A DNA stretch of 64,000 nucleotides, taken from the NCBI GenBank assembly GCA_963576475.1, contig OY754968.1, positions 14,550,616 to 14,614,615 on the forward strand, written 5' to 3'. Both the position numbers and the translations under genes were made by a program. Under the pieces are notes generated by a model that saw only the letters and a program-made list of their open reading frames with translations, was not told the DNA's origin and ran no database searches. Origin of the DNA: Molanna angustata (Eukaryota; Arthropoda; Insecta; Trichoptera; Molannidae). Positions 1 through 11,879 of this stretch are shown here, in pieces (position 1 is the stretch's first letter; every line of letters begins with the position of its first letter).

Positions 1-480
1 CATTCATGCATCGTCTCATACATGTTCGTCTTCTAACATTTCCTTCTGTCAGAATATCGTTCACATGGTCGTGCCACTCATTCTGGGGCAGCCCCGACTT
101 CTCATTCCATTACTCTCCTAACTGTATATTTTATTCGTCAGGCGATCCTCTCTTATTATTCCCATCTGACCAAACCATCTCAATATGTCACTTTCATTCT
201 ATTTATGGCATCTTTCTTCATTTTCATCTTTTTTTTATTCTTCTTTCCTTATGTTCTCATTTCTTATCCAGTCATACATCGTTCTATTACAGATTTTTCT
301 TAACGATCTCATTTCTGTTTTCGTGCGACTGCATTTATTCTGTTTTCGTGCGATTTTGCCATATCCAGTTTTCATTTTCATACGTTAATATTGGCACAAC
401 GATAGCTTTATGATTGACAATTTAAGCTTCTTTAGATATGTTGCGATCATTCATAACTGTTCTAAGTGCTGGTCTATTTA
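1..480 (-). pseudogene. 5'-truncated LINE fragment (family with TATG tail), runs off left edge
   Basis: Read on the minus strand this is a degraded copy of the C-terminal part of a non-LTR retrotransposon pol gene. It aligns by eye with the better copies at 5573-6415 (+) and 37640-38185 (-), sharing stretches equivalent to the ERLTKKIY and RGRPRKGW-like motifs of those copies. Stops and frameshifts interrupt it everywhere, and a short sequence around tcgcacgaaaacag is duplicated near 330-355. Homology ends near 480, the usual 5' truncation point. The 3' end lies left of the window. The forward-strand reading frames across it are antisense shadows. Confidence 0.75.
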
Positions 481-884
481 AAACAATATTTTAGTACAGA
501 CCTTCTGAAAATTATTTACCTCAACATACCAAACAGAGGGACAAGGCACACCTCAAGGTTCTTTTTAAACAAAAAGTAAATACCAACGCTGCTCTGAATT
601 AGCCATTGTACCGATGCTTTATCACATTATAATAATTTGGAAAAGATCATGTTCATGGACGTATTTTGTCCAGGAACCTTTTCGGGAGCCACATTAGGCA
701 AGAATAATATTTATTGTTTTGTTACCAGCAGTGAGTGTATGTAACATGAAATCAAAGATAAGCTAGTTAAGTTACAATTACTTACGTTATTACTATTTAT
801 TATACCTATTGTTAATTTTTTTTTGCAAGTTGCCCATTTTGAAAAATGGTATTACACGAAGTCAGAATAAAAGGAGAGCATGTA

Positions 885-1015
885 TAACACGATGGATGGC
901 TGTCAATGAGGCAATACGAGTATATGCATGCCTAGATCTGGCGTCTGGATCAGTTTTGCATTCAGTTCTCTCTGCCTACCCCAAATAGGGAAACGGTGTG
1001 AAGGTATGTATATAT
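885..1015 (+). pseudogene. 3'-end remnant of the same TATG-tailed LINE
   Basis: About 130 bases match the last coding bases and 3' end of the LINE at 5573-6415: the words ttctctctgcctacccc and the run of GTATGTAT that follow the pol stop are both recognisable. It is heavily diverged and carries no open frame. Its identity rests on this shared 3' end only. Confidence 0.55.
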
Positions 1016-3494
1016 TCAACGGTATTAAAATGAAAATTGTTGTTCATTTTCTAAATAAATGATATACTCGTATTTCTATTGTATGTTTTGATTGGGATTC
1101 ACTTGACTTTAGACTTGTATATCCGATACAATTTCAAAGGTATATTTTCATAAAATATTCAAATTACCTTCATTTGAATATAAGACATTTAATTAAGTCA
1201 CTAAAGGTGAAAAATGAAGGGAATTAAATGGAAGCAAAGAACAATGAAAAAGTTGTTTATTTTGTTAGATACATATTGATTTTGTCCTTTCGGGAACAAA
1301 TCGTTCCGGCACGAAAGTGGATTTAATTTCATTGTATGGTTATTAAAACACATGTGGTATGAAGAATTGTATTAATTAAAAAAAAACACTTATACAAATC
1401 ATCACAAAGTTAAATTGAATATATGGGCGAAAAAAATCTTTTACGACGAAAAACCTCTTTTGACTTCTAGTAGTGTTATTAGATTTCATGTGATTTGATT
1501 TCAAGATATATTGTACAATTCATAATATGAGTATTTGAAAAAGTTTAAATACTTTTTTATGAGTTTTGAGAGAAAGATTCAAAGAAGAAAGATAGAGAGA
1601 TTCTTTATATTGGTGCAAAAAATAACAATAATAAAAAACTCTACAATTTTGTGTAGAAATAAATTATATATTTTTTCTCTTCTTGAAGCATGTTTTTGTA
1701 TTCATTAAACAAAATATTTCAATTTACATTAATAATATGTACAGTAATTAATGTCTTGACATGACAAAAGGTAAAATGTTTCTTATCGGCCTTGAAAATA
1801 ACAAATGATCTTAGTGTGAACGATTAATTGTTAAATTTGTTTGACTCTAAAAGATTTTATAATTTGAAAACAACAAATAGATACCTTAATGAATATTATT
1901 TATAGCTTAGAAAATAAACAATATAATAATTCGATTTATAATTGAAACGGGTAAATAAACTATTTTCGTAACTAGGATATTATAAATAAAATGATTATAT
2001 ATAAAGGAGCTAAAAAAATAAACATATCAGAACATCAACAGAAAATTCGGTTCATTTTGGATGAAAGGTTAGTTTCCTACAAAATATAAAACACTTTTGA
2101 GATATGAAAAATCTTTAGAAAAAACGCAAGATAATGATATCAGTGAGAATATATATTTTCTGGAAGACCCACGATTGTGTTATTTCAGTAAAAATACAAG
2201 TTTATTGCCACGAGGCAAATTCACTCCAAGTTTCTTGGTAGACACATACATACATACATAGGTGCCAGGTCTCGGAATTGAGAGTATAATATGAAAATAT
2301 TTTGCGAAACTAGAAAACGGGAATTTTTCAAATAATACGAGAGCAATGCGTACATACAGAGAGTTTTTCGCTTTATTTCCGCAGAACTTCTGGCTTCTCA
2401 TTTAAAAATAAACACAATACAGATAAATATTACAATATTCTGTATGTTCTTAAATGAACATACTTTTGGACGATTTTTTTGATTACATTAAAAATCACCT
2501 TTGTCTTTATGAATAATAAACAGAGGATACAAAAACCGCAAATAATGGTGTTTATTAATTTTTATATAAGAAAAAAAACACAGAAATTGATTTTGAAATT
2601 TGTTTTGCTGTTATTATATATATTTTAGTATTTAGAAAAACTACTGTAAGGTAATTAAAGATATATAAAATGTATGTTTACAAATATATTGAAACAGGAA
2701 ATCCTAGTTAGATTTCATAGCATATTACTTTGTATTAAATTATGTATTTATACAATAAATAAATAAATACAATTTGATAAGATTTTTTAATTTGCCGTGT
2801 TAATAGTAGCAATATCTATTAAAAAATATAAACAAAAGATTTTTACAAATAGATTATTGTGGCCAGAATGATGGTGAATATCAATTAGTCAATCAATTTG
2901 ACATATCAATAGTTTTGTTGATTTTACAGAACATTTTCGAATAGTATATCGATGATATACGTAATATGATTGTACTTTCAGATATTTTTGTATATAAAAC
3001 CTTAGAAAATGTATATATAAAACCTTAGAGAATGTAGAAAATGCGCTACCCCTGCCCAATTCTCTCTAGTGAATGTCAAAAATCTCTGATTCTGTCAAAA
3101 TTTTAAAAGAGTTTTGAGTAAAACCTCTAACTAAATTAGAAAAAAAACACAACTTTCCATGAGGTACAAAATTCATAATGCGTTAAGGTTTAATTTTAAG
3201 TTCACTTGATTGTATTTTTTGATACAGAATTGGTATTGAGTTGTGAGTATACGAAAATAACAATATAAAGTAAGAATATGAAATTTCATGCTTAATATTT
3301 TCACACAACATTGTCATGTATTGATTGATTGGAAGTAAAACCGAAGAAGGCTTTTATATAAAAACAATTTATAATGAAAATGAATGGTATACATTGACAA
3401 CGATATCCATTGTTAATTTTTGAACATTACCTACATACTCGCAAGAGTATCAAAACGAAATGAGATGCTGTTTTGAAATGTCAATTAATTAATT
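1016..3494. other. AT-rich stretch without recognisable gene
   Basis: Very AT-rich sequence with many stops in all frames. It holds a short TACA microsatellite near 2247-2262 and a small local duplication around 2990-3030 (tatataaaaccttaga twice). The reading frame on the minus strand at 2180-2401 resembles no known family and crosses the microsatellite, so I do not call it a gene. Confidence 0.5.
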
Positions 3495-3570
3495 CATACC
3501 ATCACATCATATCCCATAATGTGGGATAACCAACGACAGGTGTGCGGGCGTGCATTTACTTATGAACTGT
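3495..3570 (+). repeat. Dispersed repeat D, short copy
   Basis: The block with catatcccataatgtggg followed by accaacgacaggtgtgcggg is found again at 12640-12800 and, more diverged, at 41540-41670. Three copies in 64 kb show an interspersed repeat. No coding capacity or tRNA-like head was seen, so its class is unknown. Confidence 0.55.
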
Positions 3571-4279
3571 ATAGTATATTAAAAAACGTAAAAAACCTTT
3601 AACCTATTAAATCACTAACGAATTTGTTCGTTAAACGATATTTGTTTAAATACAAACTCCAATCATCTCGAATTTCTTTAGTCCTATAGGTGTTTAAATT
3701 AACTTGTTTATTATATTAGTATATGTTTTATGGTTAAGGAAAAATTGTTTCAAATAATACATTTATGGTGCAACTCTATTAAGTGAGTCACAATGATTGT
3801 AAACAAACATAAAAAATATGATACAAACTCTTTTATTGATTTTTTTATCTAAAATAAATGTGCTGAAAAAAATAATAGTATTGTATGAATAAGTACATGT
3901 TCTGTTAGCGTGTATCTACTATGGAAGCATACGATTATTTTGTCTTTTGTATTTTTTTACATATTTGTTTTCAATTTAAGTGCAACACGTATATATACCA
4001 GTAAATAATTGCAGAAAAAAATCACATGTAGATTCATAAGTGGAATTAATAAATATTTACCAATCCATCATTTCAAAAATTATTCACTTAATAATATATA
4101 AAAAATAATATATAAAAATTAGGAATAATATGTATTTTACACGTTCAAAACAAACACAATAAAAATATACATATCGTCAACACGAAATTTCATCATACAT
4201 ATCGTGGCGACATCACAAAATTGAAAACTGTATTTCACAAATTCAACAATGTCGTCGAATATTAACAACAAATTGCTAA

Positions 4280-4520
4280 AATAAACGCGTGTGTGTCACG
4301 TGCGGGTAAAAGGCGGGTAAAGTCATAGATCGCGAACAACATTGAGAAACTGAGTTTCCGGAAGGAATCGCGTGGATTGGAGGCTGCTTCGGCACTGAAC
4401 TGAAGCTTGCGCGGCCCAACAACTCCTCGGCAGTCGCACGCCACATCCCCCTCACTCCACACCACGACTCTCGCCCAGCCGTTTCCACTTCAATGGGGAG
4501 GCCGAGCTGAAGGTACGGCT
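4280..4520. promoter_or_regulatory. CpG-rich island, possible promoter or 5' UTR exon
   Basis: This ~240-bp block is clearly GC- and CpG-rich (roughly twenty CG dinucleotides) inside DNA that is otherwise strongly AT-rich. It contains an E-box CACGTG near 4298 and ends near a possible splice donor (CTGAAG then GTACGG, ~4507-4518). It matches none of the repeats in this window. The short ORFs crossing it on both strands look random. A non-coding first exon of a host gene, or an unrelated GC-rich repeat, would both fit. Confidence 0.3.
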
Positions 4521-5034
4521 GTGTGTAATGACAAGGATCGGGAAGAAGTAAATATAAGGATAAAATTTTGTTTTCATGTCATCGAGCGAAAATTATCTTT
4601 TGTTACGTTCAACTTCTTTGATTCCGCAGTTTTTATTCGCGTATATACAAAAGAAAATATATGGAGAATTTGACAACTATAATGTAGAAAATATATTCAA
4701 AAATACATGTTCAGTATTTATTTTATAAAAAAATAATGCATTTTACAAATTAGGTAAATGTGCTTAACAATGTAAAAATAATGTAATAAAATCGATAAAA
4801 AATGTGTGTAATCGTTTAAAAAATATAAAAATAAGAGAACAACATGGTACAATAGAAAAAATAAAATTTGTCTTAGGCAAAAAAAAGATTGCATTAAAAT
4901 TTTTGGCACTCACTAGTTAAAAAAGTAATTACCAATAATTGACCTTTGGGAAGTTCAAAGTATAAACTTTTTTTATGATATCACAATCAAGTGATTTCAT
5001 TTGTTTTCTTTTAAAGAATGAATATGTCATTGTT

Positions 5035-5135
5035 ACAAGTACATAATAAACATCCTCATACATTCCCCAAACTAAGTATACTCGTAAATTTTTGTGATAT
5101 ATGTTAACGAAATCGATCATGGCATGGATCGAACC
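5035..5135 (-). repeat. SINE family 2 copy (partial)
   Basis: On the minus strand a box-B-like GGTTCGATCC is followed by a body that matches copies at 27344-27460, 50640-50760 and 55195-55350 (cgatttcgtt, then ttagtttggggaatgta). The 5' tRNA-like head is mostly missing. It is a short, diverged copy of a tRNA-derived SINE. Confidence 0.55.
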
Positions 5136-5572
5136 CGTGAGTTAGTCATCTACATATAATTTACCGAATTGTTCAATGTTCATAAATGTACAAAAAAAGG
5201 CACATCCTTTTTTATTTTGATTTTTAAGAATACGTGTAGGTACAATGTTATGTTTACCCATAAAAAATGAAAACAAATCCGAAAAAAAATGTACGCACGA
5301 AGCAATAAACATGAATTTGCATTTCATGAATATTAAAATCAAACATTGTGTAATTTTACGTGTGAAAATAAAATAAAATGTTGTATTTTTATTTGTTAAG
5401 CAATGCTCACTCCTATTTGAAGTGGTCGGCAAAAAATAAAGTGGGGGCTGTGTGAAAACTTGGCCTTAATAAATAAGGTACCTACGGATGATAAATATTT
5501 ATGAATATTTTGTTATGATCCATACTACATAAATGTCATCAGAGACACCTCTAACACTGAGATCGAGTATCG

Positions 5573-6415
5573 AGTGCTGTGTTAGCTGAAAGTATGGAAG
5601 AGTTACAGTATCTTGTAAGCATGGTATATGAAGGATGCATAGAGAACGGTCTGAGAATGAATGCCAACAAATCAAAGGTAATGGTCTTTGAAAAGAGTGA
5701 AAGCAGAACAGCGTGTAAAATAAGAGTAGAGAATAAATGGCTCGAGCAAGTCGACGAGTATGTATATCTTGGAAGCATGTTTCAACGGAATGGACGACCT
5801 GATAAGGATATCGAAAGAAGAGTTATGGCAGGAAACAGAGTGAATGGAGCACTGAGACCAGTTATGAATGATCGCAACATATCAAAGGCTGCCAAAGTTG
5901 CCATTCATAACGCTATCTTAGTGCCAACGTTGACGTATGCAAGTGAAACCTGGACATGGCAGAAGTCGCACGAAAGCAGAATAAATACTGTTGAAATGAG
6001 ATCGCTAAGAAGAATCTGCAATAGAACGATGTATGACAGGATAAGAAATGAAAACATAAGGAAAGAATGTAAGACGAAGAAAGATATCATTAATAGAATG
6101 AAAGTGAACACACTGAGATGGTTTGGCCACATGGGTAGAATGAATGAGGAACGCCTGACGAAGAAAATATACAATGCGGATAGGATTGGATTGAGAGGCC
6201 GGGGCAGCCCAAGAAAGGGATGGCACGACCATGTGAACGATATTCTGAAAGAATGAAATGTTAGAAGCGTGTACAATAGACGAACATGTATGAGAGGATG
6301 CATGAATGTTGACGAGGCGATGAATGTGTGCCAGGATAGAAAGATATGGCGTTCGGTTCTCTCTGCCTACCCCGTAAGGGACATGGCGTGATGGTATGTA
6401 TGTATGTATGTATTT
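5573..6415 (+). pseudogene. 5'-truncated LINE, reverse transcriptase C-terminal region
   Basis: This is the best copy in the window of a non-LTR retrotransposon family. Translation gives the part of pol downstream of the RT active site, starting just after where the FADD box would be: AESMEELQ, YVYLGSMF, then the thumb/C-terminal block with TLRWFGHMGRM, KKIYNAD and RGRGSPRKGW. The frame is open from 5573 to an in-frame TGA at 6254-6256, where the other copy at 37.6 kb has glycine. It then continues in the same frame to the likely natural stop at 6389-6391. The 3' end is (TATG)n at ~6395-6415. It is dead by 5' truncation plus the internal stop. The clade is uncertain; an RTE-related or CR1-related LINE is possible. 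Confidence 0.8.
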
Positions 6416-6710
6416 TGTTAAGAGATAGAATAACTGAAATGTTGTGGATAAGAGAGAAAACCAAAATAACCGACGAGGGCATGTCGCTCGAACCACAGAC
6501 TCCAGATGGACTAAGACAGTTTTAGAATGGCGACCTAGAACGGGCAAAAGAAGTTGTGGAAGGCCTCAAACAGGGTGGTCTGATGGTATAAGACGAGTGG
6601 CTGGAGACGGATGAATGCGGTCTGCTCAAGATAGGGAGCTGTGGAGGTTTCAGGGGGAGGCCTATGTCTATAACTGGATGAAAGATGCCTGAAGAAGAAG
6701 AAGAATTTTC
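6413..6710 (+). pseudogene. RTE-type LINE 3' fragment with GAA tail
   Basis: It matches the copies at 13320-14149 and 17115-17550: WTKTVLEWRP-like, GRP..RWSDGIRRVAG and the typical end QDRELWR..GEAYV are visible in shifting frames, and the sequence closes with (GAA)n at ~6697-6710. Several frameshifts and stops make it non-functional. It begins exactly where the TATG tail of the preceding LINE ends, so one element has landed at or in the other. Confidence 0.75.
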
Positions 6711-7634
6711 TAAAGAAATTTGTTTTTATTCCGTCAATGTTGATGGCATTGATACGAGTATAGTAGAACTCCAACATAGGTTTTTTTTAAAGATTGACTG
6801 AATCATTGGTGAGGACCCAAAAAAGCTGAAACGATCGTTTTGTATAATTGATATCAATCTTTGTGGAACATATATCAGATTTTTTTATTTTAAAAACATT
6901 GAATATTAACTATTTCTTTGTTCTACAGAGCCAACATTTAATAAAGAGCGCCCATTGGATCGATTTTATCATAAAACGATGCTTTTACTTGTAATATTAT
7001 TACTATTTGAATTTATTTTAAACTTGATATATTGACAGGTTTCAACAGCATTATTGACAGCAACACTGAAAAGATCGAAAAACAATTTCCTAAAGTTCTA
7101 TCTATTTTATAAAATATCCATTAAAGATTATTCGCATGGAATATGCTTAATAAAAACGATATTTTTCTATATAAAGGTAGAGAGAGGATATTGAATCGTT
7201 TAATGGAACGTAAAATATATTTATGCTGAATTATCTATTTGAGGATAATATACCGGTATATGGCGAACAATCTTACATGTCATTAAACATCAAATCAAAA
7301 ATACATTGCGTTAAAAATTGCATGAAAAATTACATATTGAATGTGATAAAAGAAATGGAAATATGTGACACAGCGCTTTTGTTCACAAAAAAGATTTCAA
7401 CCTGTTTCGTGATCCTTCTAGAGCTGCTTACATAAGCCAGTTGTGCAGAAAACTAACCAAGAAAAAAAAATATTACAGTATAACGACATAGTAACAATTT
7501 TCTTAAAGATAAATGTTGTTAATTGACAAATATCAAAATATTTATTTTCAAATCACATAAATCTGTAAATGCTCAACCAGTAACATAAATCTTCTGTCTC
7601 TCTGTAGTTAAAATTTGTTAGTGTGTCTATATAA

Positions 7635-8310
7635 TATGACGACACTGCCATACTAGCCGACATTGCCGAACATCTGCAACATCTGGTCAACTTGATCTAT
7701 GAATCTGGAAGGGACTTTGCCTCAAAATAAATGCTCTAAAAACAACGGAGATCCAACAATATAAGCCTCTCTATTGATGGCAGTCTGAAAGAACAGGTGT
7801 CGCGTTTAAAATACTTTGGGTGCTGGTTGAATGATGAGTGGAACCCAGATTCCGAAATAAAGGCCAGGACTGAGATGGCGAAATCCACCTTCTACAAAAT
7901 GCAAATATGGATGTGTAATTGAGGTTTAAGGCTTAGTACAAGATGGAAAGCTGTTAAAGCATTCGTGTTGCCAGTATTGTTGCATGGAGTGGAAAGATGG
8001 ACTCTCAAAATTTCAACAATAAACACAATTGGCTATACAGATTACAGGTTGATGTGCATCTGAGGGGTCCATAGTCTCCAATGAAAGTGTTTAAAACATG
8101 ATGGAGAGAGAGATAAAACTTCTGACCAATGTCAAGAAACTCAAAGCTGCATACTTTGGCCACATATTCCGTGGTGATAAATATGCCGTTCTGAGAATGG
8201 GGCGTAAAGAATATCGTGGCATAATAATCTCAAGCAATTAGGGATTCTGGATGTGGCGTCACTAATAATGTTGGCGCAAGATCGTTGAGGCACAAGAAGA
8301 AGAATAAAAT
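7635..8310 (+). pseudogene. Degenerate LINE reverse-transcriptase remnant
   Basis: Piecing frames by eye gives the order of an RTE-like RT C-terminal half: a DDTAILAD catalytic-box remnant at ~7640, INALKTTEIQ, then a KYFGCWLND-type box at ~7815, a VLPVLLHGVERWTL block at ~7968, and an EFGHIFR-like stretch at ~8155. Many stops and frameshifts separate these pieces. It ends near aagaagaagaata, consistent with an eroded GAA tail. It is older than the other LINE copies here. Confidence 0.65.
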
Positions 8311-8319
8311 AATGGGTAG

Positions 8320-9530
8320 GTAATAGAAATAAATATTTTTCAAATTCAAGATTTTAACTGGGTATTAATTTAATTCATTTGGCTTAAAAAAGATACGAAA
8401 TTGAATTCTGCTGCGCCACTTGGTATTCATGTTCTAGAACTAACAGCGATCAATTCATAATATTTCGAAGAAGGTTGAAGAAAAATTCAAACACATTCCT
8501 ATTAATTTTTATTCGATTTAATTATATTATGCCCAATTTTGGTGTGAGTGGTCCAATTGCTCAAAGCAAGAGAACTTTCACTAAAAGACTGAAAACAGCT
8601 TTGTTTCGTTAAGGAGCACATAATATATAAACTATTAGCGTCCTTAAAATGATCTTGAATCATTAAATGTTGCTATATTAAATCAATTATTGCTTCCTAA
8701 AAACAAACATTTGATAAATTTATAATCAATTGCTGATAAAAAAAGTAACTCAGATATTTATTTTATCGACGGTAAACGAGTGATATATCTTTAAAAAATG
8801 TTTATTTAGGAACAAAAAAACACATGAGAGAAACGATGACCGCTAGGATGGTTTCTTTCTACCTACACAGCAAGGAACACAAACATATACTAAAGTATAT
8901 TTATTTTAATATAATACACTACTATTACTTACCCAGTGCGATAGGTGATGCATTTCATAGGAACATACCTGAAAAAAAAAAATATTATTCATCAATTATA
9001 AATGATTCAAATGACACATGTCTAGGGATCGAGATAGTTAAAAATAAACTCTACTAGTCAACTAGTCTACGGGTAACAAGTACTAGTCTACGGGTCAACA
9101 TGTTTTAGTCGAAAAATAAATTAGAAAGAAAATTGTCGATAAAAACTGTGGAAAAAAAGGGAAAGCGGTATACTTTCAGTTTTCAAATAACTTCCTGTTT
9201 CAAACTTCGGGTGTAATAAATCACATCGGACTGATGTTGAGATATACGAAAACAATCCTTCATTGATTTATTAATAAAATTGTACGTTGGGTAAAACCTA
9301 CAAAACATACGATACGATGGAAAATCAAGAGTTTCTTATGTATATTCATGTTTTTTTCCAATTTCGACGTAATTGAGGAAGAATGCCTATATTATGTGTG
9401 TGTTATATGAATGATTATTGAAATCAAATAAAAATAGGATTTGATTTCAATACTCATGCGATTGAATCATTTTATTTTTATGAAACTGAGTTTATTTTTT
9501 TGAACTAGAATTCAATATCGCAAAATGAAA
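8320..9530. other. AT-rich stretch without recognisable gene
   Basis: No family resemblance was found. The plus-strand frame 8824-9057 is low-complexity and unrecognised. A short direct repeat (actagtctacgggt) sits at ~9061-9098. Confidence 0.4.
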
Positions 9531-9535
9531 TGAAA

Positions 9536-9769
9536 TATTTTATTTTATTTATTTTATATCACTTCTCGGGAAACTAACAGATACTATATCAAATATCAAT
9601 TAAACACGCACCCAATAACAAGTTGCCACATTCTAGAGCTGAACGATATTAATCGTCTCACAGATCCAGAAAGAAAACACAATTAAAAACAGTGTCTCCA
9701 CCGGGAATCGAACCCAGGACCTGTGGATCACCAGTCAGATACCGAACCAACTGATATACGAAGGTCGAC
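9536..9769 (-). repeat. tRNA-derived SINE, family 1
   Basis: On the minus strand it has an RNA polymerase III type head with a box-A-like sequence (weakened here), box B GGTTCGATTCCC and a T-arm able to pair. A unique body follows, containing caacttgttattgggtgcgt, then cccgagaagtgata and an (AAATA)n tail. Further copies lie at 22390-22576 (-), 22628-22853 (+), 31655-31846 (-) and, partial, 52613-52700 (+). The acceptor ends do not pair well, so it is not a tRNA gene. Confidence 0.85.
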
Positions 9770-9953
9770 TTGTTCATACCACCATCAATTGAAAGATTAC
9801 ACAACCTCAAAATGAATTACGACCCTTTTTTCTCTTAGTTAAATTATTCCATTGAGTAATGCATGGTGTTTTGACTGGTCCACTAACAAAGCACCGGTAA
9901 ATTTAATTTTTATTATGGTCATCATGCGTACATAAATTTTAAAATACTTATAT

Positions 9954-10202
9954 CAGGGGGGCAAGTCTGGTTCGATCGGCGAAATCAAAACCCCAGTGAT
10001 TACACATATCATGGATATAATTATCGTATGGAGTTCAATGACATCTAAAGATACTGTAGATTACCCATATCATGGATATAATTATCGTATGGAGTTCAAT
10101 GACATCTAAAGATACTGTAGAACTCCATATAATAATTATATCCATGATATGGGTAATCATGAGGGTTTTGATTTCGCCGATCGAACCAGACTTGCCCCCC
10201 TG
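9954..10202. mobile_element. MITE, family CAGGGGGGCAAG, with internal duplication
   Basis: Terminal inverted repeats of about 80 bp start CAGGGGGGCAAGTCTGGTTC and end with the complement at 10202. The element shares its arms with the copy at 24359-24540. Inside the left arm a 61-bp segment is duplicated in tandem (9998-10058 and 10059-10119), making this copy longer. There is no coding capacity. The CAGGGG-type ends resemble hAT elements, but I see no convincing 8-bp target duplication, so the superfamily is left open. Confidence 0.8.
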
Positions 10203-10224
10203 GTCTATTTCCCTGGTGTGCTGT

Positions 10225-10352
10225 GCGACATCAGGGAAATAGATCTGATAAATTGGACTGGCGGTCGATAGGGAGGGATGGAGACGATTTCTGGAGGAGG
10301 CCAGGGTCCGTAGTGGACTGTAGCGCCAGTGATGATGATAATGATGATAAAA
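10225..10352 (+). pseudogene. LINE 3' tail with (GAT)n
   Basis: The bases ctggcggtcgataggga through gtagtggactgtagcgcc translate as LAVDREGWRRFLEEARVRSGL-like coding, the typical extreme C-terminus of an RTE-like LINE pol. A (GATGAT)n/(AATGAT)n tail follows at ~10331-10350. The fragment is only ~130 bp and lies directly beside the MITE. Confidence 0.55.
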
Positions 10353-10384
10353 CCTGACTTTCTCAGTGGGTATATAAAAACAAA

Positions 10385-10460
10385 AGTTTAAAAATATTGA
10401 ATGAATGCGGCAACCTGGTGTGACTTTTGGGTTCGATCCGATTCCCAGCAGAGGATGAAT
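10385..10460 (+). repeat. Possible SINE piece with box-B-like motif
   Basis: GGGTTCGATCCGATTCCC is a box-B-like motif with a pairing T-arm. No box A or second copy could be fixed, so this is a weak call. Confidence 0.2.
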
Positions 10461-10839
10461 ATATTTGAAAAAAAATATCACTACCTATCTATTTATACTC
10501 CTCACTAACCCAAGGGGATATAGTGGGAACTTATGATTTCACAATTTTTAAGGGTATTTTTATTGCAGTTTATCAACTAGTATCATGCTGAAAGTGCATC
10601 CTGAAAGTTTCATCACAATGTATCTGTGTGTGTGCTATGTACGGCGTGTATATCATATTTTATCGATTATAGACTAAAGTACTCATTCAATTCTTTTCAA
10701 ATTTTGCAAATATACATATCTAAAATTCACTTAGACCCCATTAGATTTTGAAGGATATCTGAATAGTGCTTATCAATTTTTTTAATTGTCAAACATTCAA
10801 AGAGACCCCAAGCTCAGGAAACTTAAAATATGAAAATTT

Positions 10840-11877
10840 TCCAACTGTCGATTTGTTCAGGAGAACTTTGTTCTCTTAACATATCGACAATGTATCAAGC
10901 CAGAATACGCGAGAATTGTATGGAGAGGTCTACTTTTTTCATGGATTTTCCAACTTTGAAGTCAAAAAACACCAACTTAGAGGCTTCGCAGCATATATGT
11001 TCCATACACGGATTTACTCAGAATTCGGAGTAGAACATTTCGTGTGTCTGTGTGTGTGTGTGTCTGTGTGTGTGTCTGTGTGTCTGTGTGTGTGTGTGTC
11101 TGTGTGTCCGTCCCCCCCTTATAACTTTTGATCCGCTCAATTTACAGAGCCTAAAATTTCAGAATATATAAACAGTTACAGGCCTACAAAACTTTTATAC
11201 TCGGAATTTTGAATTTTTGTTTCAGTCAGGGGTTATCAACTTTTGAATTTTTATTTTATTTTTCCATATATCTCAGAAACCATAAACGGTACAACGCTGA
11301 AAATTGGTACAAACATAGACAAATACAAAATATCAAATTAGTTTTTTCAAAAAAATTCCAGGGTTTCTCAAACATTTTTTATTAAGAAAAATATTTTTTT
11401 TATGATAAATTTATGAGTTTAACTGCCTATATTTCCAAAACTTTTACAATTATCGAAAAAAGCCGAAACACCCCAACTAGATAATTTAATTTTCTATAAA
11501 AAATATTAACATTGTAGTAGAAGATCTCAATTTTTTTTTAACAATTTTTTTAAAAATTGAATTTAGTGACGACATCGCTTCATATATTTTGTATGGCAGT
11601 CGCCTATACACAATATGTAAGAAGACTTAATAGTTTGTTACTTCATCTCCAAACATACATACATACCATCATGCAATTTGCATATTCTGGGTAGGAAAAA
11701 GGATCTTCTTCCATACTATCCTATCTTGACATACATACCTACATATGTTGTATAGAAAACAAAATATCTGAAAATATTCAATAATTTGTATCTATGGGTT
11801 TATAGTTTGGTACATATTCTTCAACTATACATACTATCGCTATCGACAGTTGGATCTCATGTGTTACATGCAACTAG
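10840..11877 (+). mobile_element. Non-autonomous Helitron-like element, copy 1
   Basis: This is a ~1.04-kb repeat, strongly similar over its whole length to 27951-28983 and 47089-48042. It starts TCCAACTGTCGAT and ends with a small hairpin (CATGT-gtt-ACATG) followed by CAA and CTAG, then a host T. TC at the 5' end, a 3' hairpin and CTRR before T are the Helitron hallmarks. The 5' flanking base is T rather than the expected A in this copy. An inverted match (ATCGACAGTTGG) to the 5' terminus lies ~25 bp before the 3' end. Inside is a (GTGT)n tract at ~11041-11108 and no Rep/helicase coding. The plus-strand frames at 10830-11131 are chance. Confidence 0.75.
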
Positions 11878-11879
11878 TA

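Noticed and set aside
6005..6547. 180-codon minus-strand frame
   Set aside because: It is antisense to the LINE at 5573-6415 and crosses its tail.
10916..11131. ORF rich in Cys-Val repeats
   Set aside because: It is a translation of the GT microsatellite inside the Helitron-like repeat.
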